Below, in pieces: positions 1 to 8,165 of a stretch of 64,000 bases of DNA. Made by a program: the position numbers and the translations under genes. The notes under the pieces were generated by a model. The model was not told the DNA's origin, ran no database searches, and was given only the letters and a program-made list of their open reading frames with translations. How positions within the stretch are numbered: position 1 is the stretch's first letter; every line of letters begins with the position of its first letter. The stretch spans positions 338,501 through 402,500 of the forward strand of contig NZ_CP101462.1 in the NCBI RefSeq assembly GCF_024362205.1. The letters are read 5' to 3'. The stretch is from Exiguobacterium aurantiacum. GTDB taxonomy: Bacteria; Bacillota; Bacilli; Exiguobacteriales; Exiguobacteriaceae.

Positions 1-265
1 CGATAATCGTCTCTTGCGGCAGCGCCTTGTCCCGGAGGAAAGGCAGGCTCGCCTCGGGATAGCCGAGCAAGCGGAGCGTGTCGTCCGGGAGCGTGCGCAA
101 CAGGCGGTTCGTCTTGCGGAAAATCGCATCGACGTCACGTGTCGCTTCCCGAATCTGCCTCACCGCGTCCGTGGACATGGCGAGACAGTCGTAAAGGGCG
201 TATTCCTCGTTGTTCAAGTCAGGCCAAAAGAAAGGGATTTGGCCGAACAATGCATCACGCTTCAT
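1..265 (-). CDS. Glutathionylspermidine synthase-like ATP-grasp protein (N-terminal part)
   Basis: The reading frame starts at ATG 263-265 and runs off the left edge, so only the first 88 residues are visible. They begin MKRDALFGQIPFFWPDL and continue with a helical stretch containing VRQIREATRDVDAIF, which resembles the N-terminus of the YjfC/YgiC glutathionylspermidine synthase family, ATP-grasp enzymes that join an amine to a carboxylate. The ATP-grasp core lies outside the window. The start overlaps the stop of the lipoprotein gene in an ATGA, so translation is probably coupled. The pairing of a DUF1190-like lipoprotein with this enzyme is the same as ygiB-ygiC of enterobacteria. Assignment rests on partial sequence and context. 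Confidence 0.65.
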   Translation of the reverse strand, partial: MKRDALFGQIPFFWPDLNNEEYALYDCLAMSTDAVRQIREATRDVDAIFRKTNRLLRTLPDDTLRLLGYPEASLPFLRDKALPQETII

Positions 266-627
266 CCCCCGAAGCCGCCTTTTGAGCCGCTCCCGAGTCC
301 CGAGTTGGAGCCTGAGTTTGATTTGTTAGGGGTGATGCTGCTGGCGCCACCGTTTGAACGGTAATTTTTATACGCCGATGAATTCTTCAATGCACTCTTC
401 GAGTTGAATAAACTGCCGAGTAAGAAGAAGCTCCCGAAGTGAGGAGAGCGATCATCGTCACAGTAATATGACTCTGTCTCATCATCCCAATCCCAATCGT
501 CGCACTCGTAGCCGGTCGGTTCTTCCGGTAACGTCGCTTGTTCTGTTTCGTCGGTACCGCAAGCCGCGAGCGACGCGGTCAAGACGGCGGCTGACAGACC
601 GCTCAAGATTTTTTTGCTTGTCTTCAT
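262..627 (-). CDS. Lipoprotein with acidic Cys-containing segment and Gly/Ser-rich tail
   Basis: A 121-residue protein. A basic N-terminus, a hydrophobic core and the lipobox LAAC (Cys23) mark it as a membrane-anchored lipoprotein. The mature part has an acidic Tyr/Asp/Trp segment with two further cysteines (YECDDWDWDDE, YYCDDD) and a tail rich in Gly, Ser and Asn. This composition fits the DUF1190/YgiB-like partner of YgiC-type ATP-grasp ligases, although I see no decisive motif. It overlaps both neighbours by 4 bases (ATGA), so the three minus-strand genes form one translationally coupled operon. It may be the substrate or the localiser of the downstream ligase; that is inference. Confidence 0.75.
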   Translation of the reverse strand: MKTSKKILSGLSAAVLTASLAACGTDETEQATLPEEPTGYECDDWDWDDETESYYCDDDRSPHFGSFFLLGSLFNSKSALKNSSAYKNYRSNGGASSITPNKSNSGSNSGLGSGSKGGFGG

Positions 628-1082
628 GTTGATTCCTCCAATGTATAACCTGTAGGGGTGACGTAAATGACATAGACGCCACGATCTTCGTCCGTCTCGG
701 CCGAGTCGCGTTCGTATTCTTTGCCGGCGACGTACAAGTATTGACTGCCGAGCATGGCGAGTGCGTCGAGATGCCGGTCGACGTAATACGCCTCGAGCAT
801 CGGGTTGTCGAATCGGTCGTCGAGCGTGCGAATCTCGACTTTGATGTCGGTCGTCTCGTGCTTGTCGACGGGGCCTTCCGTGTAGCGGTCGACGTAAATC
901 AAGAAGTATTGCTCGCCTTCAAGCGCGGACGAACGCTGTTTGTAAGTCATCCCGTCCTTGACGAAAAATTCGCATTCGCGGCGGGCGAGTACTTCATCGA
1001 GGCCGAGCGATGTATAATGGTAGAGCGGCTCGAATGAAAGTTCATTTTTATAGAGTCGATATTCTAAAACGATTGAGTTCAT
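624..1082 (-). CDS. Uncharacterised 152-residue soluble protein
   Basis: First gene of the minus-strand operon with the lipoprotein and the ATP-grasp ligase. A ribosome binding site (GAAAGGA) precedes the ATG at 1080-1082. The protein is acidic, has no signal peptide or membrane segment, and looks like an alpha/beta domain (repeated strands such as YFLIYVDRYTE and VYVIYVTPTGYTLE). I do not recognise the family; it resembles the DUF4178-like proteins found with such operons only in context. Its 5' end abuts the start region of the divergent K+ channel gene, so about 100 bases must hold both promoters. Confidence 0.7.
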   Translation of the reverse strand: MNSIVLEYRLYKNELSFEPLYHYTSLGLDEVLARRECEFFVKDGMTYKQRSSALEGEQYFLIYVDRYTEGPVDKHETTDIKVEIRTLDDRFDNPMLEAYYVDRHLDALAMLGSQYLYVAGKEYERDSAETDEDRGVYVIYVTPTGYTLEEST

Positions 1083-1185
1083 GACGTCGTCCTTTCTTTT
1101 TTCTTTCTATACGGAACCGAACGTGAGGTGGTTTCGTAAAACAAGTAAGTTGTCTCTAGTATATAGGAAACGGAGGGGTTTTTCT

Positions 1186-2217
1186 GTGCATATCTTTTTT
1201 CGCGTCTGGCGCGGATTATCGAAATTATCGTTCCTGAACGTCGTCTTGGCGTCGCTCGTCATTATCTTGACCGGCACCGTCCTCGGATTCGTGCTCGAAC
1301 CGGAGACGTTCCCGTCGATGTTCGACTCGTTCTGGTGGACGATGACGACGCTCACGACCGTCGGGTACGGTGACTTTTTCCCGACGACGGTGGCGGGGCG
1401 ATGGCTCGGGATTTTCTTGTTTCTGTTCGGGATTGGGATTATCGGGGCGTTGATTGGAAAACTCGTTGAAGTCGGTGCGACATTTCAACGGTTAAAACGG
1501 GAGGGGAAGTTAGTGTATCGAGGAGAAGGGCATTACGTCTATATCGGCTGGTCGCCGAAGACAAAGAAAGCAATCGATGAAGTGCTCATCTACGAGCCGA
1601 AAGCGGAAATCGTTTTGATCGACCAATTGAAGGAAGAACCATATAATCACGACAACGTCCACTTCGTCCACGGTGACGCGTCGGATGAGACGGTCCTGTT
1701 ACAAGCTAATATTTTAAAGGCGCGCCGAATTGCCATCTTCGCGGATGCGCGCATCACCGAAACGCTTCTCGCCGATGGGAAGTCGCTTTTGATCGCGTCA
1801 GCGGTCGAGGCGCTGTCGTCCGAGCGCGGCGTTGACTTGCATACGGTCGTCGAGGTGTGCGAAGAACGAAACATCTCGAAATTCAAACACGTCCGGATCG
1901 ACGACTTTATTCTCGCGAACGACTCGGTGTCGTTGCTCATGGCGAAAGCGACGCTGCAGCCGGGGACGACATCGATTTTCCGTCAGCTGCTCAGCAAACA
2001 GTCGGGTGGCAATATCCAAGCGCTCGCGCCAAAACCGGAATGGACGACCATCCGGGACGCTGCCGAGAGCTTGATGCACCAAGGCGTCACGTTGATCGCC
2101 GTCAACGATCGTCTCGATTATGCGACGGCGCTCGACACAACGCTTCAGACGAACGACATGCTCTACATCGTCTGTCACGATGACTCGTGGGAGCGACTGA
2201 ACCAAGGAGGAATTTGA
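1186..2217 (+). CDS. Two-TM potassium channel with RCK (TrkA-N) domain, YugO type
   Basis: A 343-residue ion channel. After a short N-terminus come TM1 (about 14-36), a pore helix with the selectivity filter TVGYGD (about 55-62) and TM2 (about 70-90), followed by a cytosolic TrkA-N/RCK nucleotide-binding domain (from about 115, GEGHYVYIGWS, HGDASDE) and a C-terminal ligand-binding part. Length and order match B. subtilis YugO. I chose GTG 1186 because CGGAGGGG lies 7-15 bases upstream; an in-frame ATG at 1081 would overlap the divergent gene and lacks a site. The stop overlaps the next ATG (TGATG). Regulated K+ efflux beside an ATP-grasp ligase suggests a membrane-stress function. Confidence 0.9.
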   Translation: MHIFFRVWRGLSKLSFLNVVLASLVIILTGTVLGFVLEPETFPSMFDSFWWTMTTLTTVGYGDFFPTTVAGRWLGIFLFLFGIGIIGALIGKLVEVGATFQRLKREGKLVYRGEGHYVYIGWSPKTKKAIDEVLIYEPKAEIVLIDQLKEEPYNHDNVHFVHGDASDETVLLQANILKARRIAIFADARITETLLADGKSLLIASAVEALSSERGVDLHTVVEVCEERNISKFKHVRIDDFILANDSVSLLMAKATLQPGTTSIFRQLLSKQSGGNIQALAPKPEWTTIRDAAESLMHQGVTLIAVNDRLDYATALDTTLQTNDMLYIVCHDDSWERLNQGGI

Positions 2218-3344
2218 TGCATAACGGAACGTTTATCCGCAAGATGACACGCATGCAAAACGTACAACGCTGGGACGAATATGCGCCGCATTACCATGAC
2301 AACGCGGCGAGCCACAGTTTCCGCGTCGCCGTCTTCAGCTTGATCGCGGCATACTACGAAGAGAACCGGGGACAGGACGTCAACTTGCTCGATGTGCTCG
2401 GCAAGGCGCTGTTCCATGATATGAACGAAGTGCAGACCGGGCCGATCATGCACCGGACGAAAAAAGAGCCGACGCTCAAAGAACATATCGAACGGATGGA
2501 GCGGACGGCGAGTCTCGGCCTCGTCGAGTTGTTGTCGCAGTCGCTGCGGCCACACTTCTATCGTTTCCTCGTCGAGGCAGAAGATGACTCGTTTGAAGGA
2601 CGGCTCGTCGATGGGATCGATTCGTTCGACGCGATGCTGTTCGTACGGCGCGAAGTCGGACACGGCTCGCCTCATTTCGTCGCGAAGCTTGAAGAGATGA
2701 AAGCGGCCTTGCGCGAACATCCGCTCGAATCGGTCCGCTGGCTCTACGAGCAAGTCGAGGCGGACACGGACGTGGCAACGTTCATCGAGAACGTCATGCG
2801 GATGGACAGTGTCAGACGTTGGAAAGGCCGGTTCAATACGATTGACGACAACGATGCCATCCATGGCTTCCGGGCGGCCGCGCTCGGGATGTTCAGTGGT
2901 TTGTTGGAGCTTGAGAAGTATGACGTCGACGTCGATGTCGCCGAGCTGACGGCGCGTCTCCTCTGTCACGACCTCGTCGAAGGGGTGACCGGGGACGTGC
3001 TCGGTCCGGTGAAACATTCGACCGCCGAGACCGGGGCGGCGTTCGAGGCGTATGAGCGGGCCGAGAGCGAGGCGCTCTTGTCGCTTCTCCCGGACTATAT
3101 GCAGCCGGCGTTCCGCCGTTATATGGCCGATTCGAAAGATGACACGTACGAAGGCATGCTCGTCGATATGATGGACAAGCTCGACGCGCTCATCAAGATG
3201 AACATGGAGCGGAAGATGAACGGGGCCGAGTATGAGGTCACATATCGGGAGCAGCTCCGTAAAGTGCAGATGCGTTACGAGAACCCGAGCATGTTGTTTT
3301 TCTTGGCATACATCCTGCACGATTTAGATTACGTCACCAGTTAA
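2217..3344 (+). CDS. Tandem HD-domain phosphohydrolase (two YfbR-like domains)
   Basis: A 375-residue protein made of two similar HD domains. Domain 1 carries His33, His67-Asp68 (LFHDMNE) and a later Asp (DSFDAML); domain 2 repeats the pattern (DAIHGFR, LLCHDLVEG, DMMDKLDAL). Both metal-binding sets appear complete. Single domains of this kind (YfbR, Pfam HD_3-like) hydrolyse nucleoside monophosphates; the substrate here is unknown. ATG 2217 overlaps the TGA of the K+ channel and has AAGGAGG upstream, so the two genes are co-translated. A terminator follows at 3351-3376. Confidence 0.8.
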   Translation: MHNGTFIRKMTRMQNVQRWDEYAPHYHDNAASHSFRVAVFSLIAAYYEENRGQDVNLLDVLGKALFHDMNEVQTGPIMHRTKKEPTLKEHIERMERTASLGLVELLSQSLRPHFYRFLVEAEDDSFEGRLVDGIDSFDAMLFVRREVGHGSPHFVAKLEEMKAALREHPLESVRWLYEQVEADTDVATFIENVMRMDSVRRWKGRFNTIDDNDAIHGFRAAALGMFSGLLELEKYDVDVDVAELTARLLCHDLVEGVTGDVLGPVKHSTAETGAAFEAYERAESEALLSLLPDYMQPAFRRYMADSKDDTYEGMLVDMMDKLDALIKMNMERKMNGAEYEVTYREQLRKVQMRYENPSMLFFLAYILHDLDYVTS

Positions 3345-3350
3345 CGAGGT

Positions 3351-3376
3351 CGCAGACGAACCGTCTGCGGCTTTTT
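3351..3376 (+). terminator. Rho-independent terminator of the K+ channel/HD operon
   Basis: CGCAGACG (3351-3358) pairs with CGTCTGCG (3362-3369) around a 3-base loop and is followed by five T residues. Confidence 0.85.
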
Positions 3377-3447
3377 ATATATCATTCATTGACATATATC
3401 ATTCAACGATATATAGTGAGGGTAAGATATATCAATGAACGATATAG
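3377..3447 (+). promoter_or_regulatory. padR promoter with three copies of an ATATATC-N7-GATATAT operator
   Basis: A near-perfect sigma-A promoter is visible: TTGACA (3389-3394), 17-base spacer, TATAGT (3412-3417). An inverted repeat ATATATC-N7-GATATAT fills the spacer and touches the -10 (3394-3414). Imperfect copies lie at 3377-3397 and 3427-3446; the last ends just before the ribosome binding site. PadR regulators bind such AT-rich dyads and commonly repress their own gene, so autoregulation is the simple reading. Confidence 0.75.
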
Positions 3448-3458
3448 GAGGTGGCAGG

Positions 3459-3788
3459 ATGCCGCGTAACGACACGATTGAACTCGGAGAATTGACCGAC
3501 AGCATGTTCTACATTCTCCTCGCCTTGACCGAGGCGCGTCACGGCTATTTGATTATGCAGTTCGTCGAGGAGTTGACGAACGGACGGATCAAGATTGGCC
3601 CGGCGTCAATGTATACGATTATCAAAAAGCTCGTGAACGCCCAACTCATCGAGCCGCTCGAGGGGGACGGGAAGAAGAAGAGTTATGTGATCACGACACA
3701 AGGCCGTGCACTCGTGGCCGAGGACTTGAAACGCCGGCAAGCGATTGTCGATGACGCACGCTTCATTTTAGAAGGGGAGGGACAGTGA
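3459..3788 (+). CDS. PadR-family transcriptional regulator
   Basis: A 109-residue winged-helix repressor of the PadR family: TDSMFYILLALTEARHGYLIMQ opens the HTH, and GPASMYTIIKKLV is the recognition helix region. It is the short PadR subtype with a brief C-terminal dimerisation helix. ATG 3459 is preceded by TAGGAGGTGG (3445-3454), better than the upstream ATG at 3435, which falls in an operator copy. It is followed directly by a DUF2812 membrane protein, the usual partner of this subtype. The three upstream operator copies suggest it represses both genes. Confidence 0.92.
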   Translation: MPRNDTIELGELTDSMFYILLALTEARHGYLIMQFVEELTNGRIKIGPASMYTIIKKLVNAQLIEPLEGDGKKKSYVITTQGRALVAEDLKRRQAIVDDARFILEGEGQ

Positions 3789-4315
3789 TGAAACGAAAAT
3801 ATATGTCGAGTTGGGGACTGGCATTCGCCGAAGAGCACGAAATGAAGAAGCTAGGAGAGATGGCAGCTCGCGGCTGGCATTTAGAGAAGTTCGCTCCGCT
3901 CGGCTATACGCTCGTCGAAGGGGAACCGATGGACGTGCGCTATAGTCTCGATTATCGCAAACAGCCGGATGAGGAATACTTCGAGCTGTTCGTCGCGAGC
4001 GGCTGGGAGCACGTGACGTCGACCGGTGATGAGATTCACGTGTTCAAAGGTCGTCCGGATGCCATACCGCTTTACACCGATCAAACGACAATGCATGACA
4101 AATATGCGCAAGTCGAGCGAACGATGGGCCGAGGAGCGCTCATCTGTCTACTGCTATCGCTTGGATTCGTATTCATGCTCCAATTGGATTGGCCGCAGAC
4201 GGCGGAAGCCATCATTTTGGTGCTACAAACGCTTGTCGTCATCGGGCTCGTCTTCACAGGACTCCCGTATCTCGGTTTCCTCGTGAAGCGAAAACGTTTG
4301 GAACGGAATGAATGA
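3788..4315 (+). CDS. DUF2812-domain membrane protein
   Basis: A 175-residue protein. Residues 1-110 form the DUF2812 domain (MAARGWHLEKFAPLGYTL, YSLDYRKQPDEEYFE, VASGWEHV), and two transmembrane helices follow at about 118-134 and 139-163, with a basic C-terminal end. ATG 3788 overlaps the padR stop (GTGATG) and has GGGGAGGG just upstream. DUF2812 proteins are typically encoded next to PadR regulators; their biochemical role is unknown, and I can add nothing beyond a probable role in a membrane-stress response controlled by the neighbour. Confidence 0.85.
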   Translation: MKRKYMSSWGLAFAEEHEMKKLGEMAARGWHLEKFAPLGYTLVEGEPMDVRYSLDYRKQPDEEYFELFVASGWEHVTSTGDEIHVFKGRPDAIPLYTDQTTMHDKYAQVERTMGRGALICLLLSLGFVFMLQLDWPQTAEAIILVLQTLVVIGLVFTGLPYLGFLVKRKRLERNE

Positions 4316-4320
4316 CTAGG

Positions 4321-4345
4321 CGGATGGCACAAGCCATCCGTTTTT
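4321..4345 (+). terminator. Terminator after padR-DUF2812
   Basis: CGGATGGC (4321-4328) and GCCATCCG (4333-4340) form an 8-bp stem with a 4-base loop, followed by TTTTT. Confidence 0.9.
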
Positions 4346-4415
4346 GCATTGGTCGACTGAACTATTCAAGATAAAAATAGTTAGGCGCAGAGAACTGTTT
4401 TATGGAAATCCTCTA

Positions 4416-4462
4416 TTCAACTAAAGGGTAATCCGTCATGATAATTAATGAAAGCGCTTGCA
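4416..4462 (+). promoter_or_regulatory. amyS promoter with perfect CcpA cre box
   Basis: A candidate promoter TTCAAC (4416-4421), 18-base spacer, GATAAT (4440-4445) is followed by TGAAAGCGCTTGCA (4449-4462), which matches the cre consensus TGWAARCGYTWNCW at every position. The box covers the expected start point, so CcpA binding should repress amylase expression on preferred sugars. The cre call is strong; the promoter hexamers are moderate. Confidence 0.85.
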
Positions 4463-4466
4463 TTAA

Positions 4467-6032
<1,566 letters not shown>

Positions 6033-6036
6033 CGAA

Positions 6037-6080
6037 AACACCCGATCGAAGTGAGGCGATCCTCTCTTCGATCGGGTGTT
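6037..6080. terminator. Bidirectional terminator between amyS and lipM
   Basis: AACACCCGATCGAA (6037-6050) pairs perfectly with TTCGATCGGGTGTT (6067-6080) over 14 bp with a 16-base loop. It lies between convergent genes; T-rich sequence on both sides is modest. Confidence 0.8.
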
Positions 6081-6088
6081 GTGTTGAT

Positions 6089-6919
6089 TTAGCGTTTCCA
6101 GACCCATTCGTCACTCTCGTATTTGGCGACGAGCTCCTGAATCTCTTGTTGCTGCGCCTCGTTGAACGTCAGCGGTTCGAACGTCAAATCGAACGCGTCG
6201 CGGAATCCGTCCGTGAAGGCCGCGGCGACCTCGTCGAAGGCGACGGTTCGGCCGAGCGTCTCGTTCAAGGAGACGGCCTTGTCACCAAAACGTGCTTTCG
6301 CCTCCGCCTTCTCATCGGCCTCAAGATTGAAGCAGTCGAACAAGACGTCATCGTCGATCGATAACGGAATCGACCCGTGCTGCAGGACGGCGCCTTGGTG
6401 GCGCACTTGGGCGCTCCCAGCAATCTTTTTCCCGTCGACGGCGAGTTCGTAGTACGAGGCGGCGTCGAAACAGACGGCCGACTTTGGTTTTCGGAGTGCC
6501 TCGCGGTCTGCCTCGGTCAATGGCACCGAGAATTCGGCCGGGACGCCGAGCGCGTGGTAGCCGCGGCGCACCCCTTCGGTCAAGAGGCGATAGCTCTCGA
6601 TGACGTTTGTCGGCAAAGACGGCATCGTCTCAGGGAGGATGACGCTATACGTCAGCTCGTCCGCGTGTAGGACGGCCCGTCCCCCGGTCAAACGACGGAC
6701 GACCGGGATGCCATTCAACGTGAGCGCGTCGCGGTCGAGGTCGCGCGTCGCCCGTTGGAAGCGCCCGACGCTGATGGCGTGCGGGGCCCAGGCGTAAAAA
6801 CGGAGTGTCGGTTTTACGTCACCGCGCGCGACCCAGCCGGCGATGGCCTCGTCAATGGCCATATTCTCGGCCGGGGACAGCGGGGCGGTGTGAAGCAAAT
6901 GCCATGTCGTTCCAGTCAT
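6089..6919 (-). CDS. lipM: Octanoyltransferase LipM
   Basis: A 276-residue member of the lipoate ligase/octanoyltransferase superfamily. It moves the octanoyl group from acyl carrier protein to the H protein GcvH, the first step of lipoate assembly. Motifs match B. subtilis LipM along the length: RRLTGGRAVLH, LTYSVI, SAVCFDA with the acyl-accepting Cys, and DGKKIAGSAQ with the conserved Lys. The length equals the family norm (278 in B. subtilis). It lies 18 bases downstream of lipA and is probably co-transcribed with it, so octanoylation and sulfur insertion are made together. Confidence 0.95.
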   Translation of the reverse strand: MTGTTWHLLHTAPLSPAENMAIDEAIAGWVARGDVKPTLRFYAWAPHAISVGRFQRATRDLDRDALTLNGIPVVRRLTGGRAVLHADELTYSVILPETMPSLPTNVIESYRLLTEGVRRGYHALGVPAEFSVPLTEADREALRKPKSAVCFDAASYYELAVDGKKIAGSAQVRHQGAVLQHGSIPLSIDDDVLFDCFNLEADEKAEAKARFGDKAVSLNETLGRTVAFDEVAAAFTDGFRDAFDLTFEPLTFNEAQQQEIQELVAKYESDEWVWKR

Positions 6920-6937
6920 AAACGTCTCTTCTTTCTC

Positions 6938-7834
6938 TTAGTCGATTGGCAGCATCGTGTGACGACGCGCCTTGTGGACTTGTTCGTCCGCGTGATACGA
7001 GGAACGCACGAGCGGTCCGGCCTCGCAGTGGGAGAAGCCTTTCGCCAATGCGATCTCTTTTAACTCGGCGAACTCATCTGGATGGTAGTAACGCTCGACG
7101 TCGAGGTGCTTCTTCGTCGGCTGCAAGTATTGGCCGAGCGTGAGGATGTCGACGTGATGGGCCCGCAGGTCGTCCATCGCTTCAATCAACTCTTCCTTCG
7201 TCTCACCGAGGCCGACCATGATCGATGACTTCGTCGGGATGTCCGGGTTCAGTTCTTTTGACCGTTTTAAAAATTCGAGCGTCCGGTCGTATGTCGCTTT
7301 GGCACGGACTCTCGGCGTGAGGCGGCGGACCGTCTCCAAGTTATGGTTCATGATGTCTGGACCGGCGTCGATGAGCGTCTGGAGTGCCGAGAAGTCACCC
7401 ATCATGTCGGACGGGAGCACTTCAATCGACGTCTCCGGATTCATACCGCGGACAGCACGGACCGTCTCAGCGAATACCGTCGCGCCGTAGTCGTTCAAGT
7501 CGTCTCTGGCGACGGCCGTGATGACGACGTGTTTCAAGTTCATGAGGCGGACCGACTCGGCGACGCGTTTCGGCTCTTCCCAGTCGAGTTCGTTCGGCTT
7601 GCCCGTCGTGACCGCGCAAAAGCGGCAGGCGCGGGTACAGATGCTCCCAAGAATCATGAACGTCGCGGTGCGGCGGACGGCCCAACATTCATGGATGTTC
7701 GGACATTTCGCTTCCTCACAGACCGTATGTAGATTTTTCTCGCGCATCATCTTTTTGAGACCGGTATACGTCTCGTTCGTGTTCAGTTTAATCTTTAGCC
7801 ATTCCGGCTTTCGTTTTAGTTCCCCTCGTGCCAA
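6938..7834 (-). CDS. lipA: Lipoyl synthase
   Basis: A 298-residue radical SAM enzyme that inserts two sulfur atoms into the octanoyl chain on GcvH or E2 subunits. The auxiliary cluster motif [13 protein letters not shown] and the radical SAM motif CTRACRFC are intact, and the C-terminal RSSYHADE is present. The start is a TTG at 7832-7834, with AAAGGGGG upstream; no ATG or GTG with a site exists nearby. It heads the lipA-lipM operon. The promoter must lie in the 7,835-8,000 stretch shared with divergent nagZ. Confidence 0.97.
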   Translation of the reverse strand: MARGELKRKPEWLKIKLNTNETYTGLKKMMREKNLHTVCEEAKCPNIHECWAVRRTATFMILGSICTRACRFCAVTTGKPNELDWEEPKRVAESVRLMNLKHVVITAVARDDLNDYGATVFAETVRAVRGMNPETSIEVLPSDMMGDFSALQTLIDAGPDIMNHNLETVRRLTPRVRAKATYDRTLEFLKRSKELNPDIPTKSSIMVGLGETKEELIEAMDDLRAHHVDILTLGQYLQPTKKHLDVERYYHPDEFAELKEIALAKGFSHCEAGPLVRSSYHADEQVHKARRHTMLPID

Positions 7835-7971
7835 GATGATTTCCCCCTTTTTGAAAGTTAACCCCTAACAAAAAGAGTTTACCAAAGATGAAGTCGAATT
7901 CGAACCAGCAAAATTATTGGCTTTGCCAATACAGGTCAGCTGTGTGTCAAAACAGAACATATATTTCAAAA

Positions 7972-7985
7972 TGGTTACGCTTTCA
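7972..7985 (-). promoter_or_regulatory. Candidate cre box between lipA and nagZ
   Basis: On the minus strand this reads TGAAAGCGTAACCA and matches the cre consensus at 13 of 14 positions. It lies just upstream of the nagZ -35 element. Whether CcpA acts on nagZ or lipA here is not visible. Confidence 0.45.
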
Positions 7986-7994
7986 TGTGAAGTG

Positions 7995-8023
7995 TTGTTT
8001 CCCATTTTTTGAATTGCTATACT
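7995..8023 (+). promoter_or_regulatory. nagZ: nagZ promoter
   Basis: TTGTTT (7995-8000), a 17-base spacer and TATACT (8018-8023) predict a start near 8,030. That leaves a leader of about 135 bases before the nagZ start, holding the attenuator described next. Confidence 0.65.
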
Positions 8024-8043
8024 GACGATGACCACCTGAATAA

Positions 8044-8123
8044 GGACCATATGTAACTGATACGATCAGGCATGGGGTGAACGAGCGTTGGTGAGGCAAC
8101 GCTTCTTCCTCCATGCCTTTTTG
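8044..8123 (+). promoter_or_regulatory. RAT-like antiterminator overlapping a leader terminator of nagZ
   Basis: A hairpin with upper stem CTGAT/ATCAG (8057-8061/8065-8069) and lower stem CCAT/ATGG (8047-8050/8072-8075) has the look of a ribonucleic antiterminator: TGTAACTG on the 5' side and CAGGCA on the 3' side, as in sac/lic RAT sites. Its 3' half AGGCATGG (8068-8075) is also the 5' arm of a terminator that closes with CCATGCCT (8111-8118) and runs into TTTTTGTTT; an inner stem AGCGTTG/CAACGCT (8084-8090/8097-8103) completes it. The two folds exclude each other, the layout used by BglG/SacY-family antiterminators. The protein that binds it is unknown. Confidence 0.6.
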
Positions 8124-8165
8124 TTTGGGGGTCGGGGAAACTTTCAAAAAAGGAGTGGGGAAAAC

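Noticed and set aside
14..364. Plus-strand open frame of 116 codons at the left edge
   Set aside because: It lies opposite the ligase and lipoprotein genes, which have overlapping ATGA junctions, a lipobox and family matches; the plus frame has no recognisable features.
2175..3320. Minus-strand frame of 381 codons opposite the HD gene
   Set aside because: Long shadow frames are common at this G+C; the plus-strand protein has two complete HD motifs and a coupled start.
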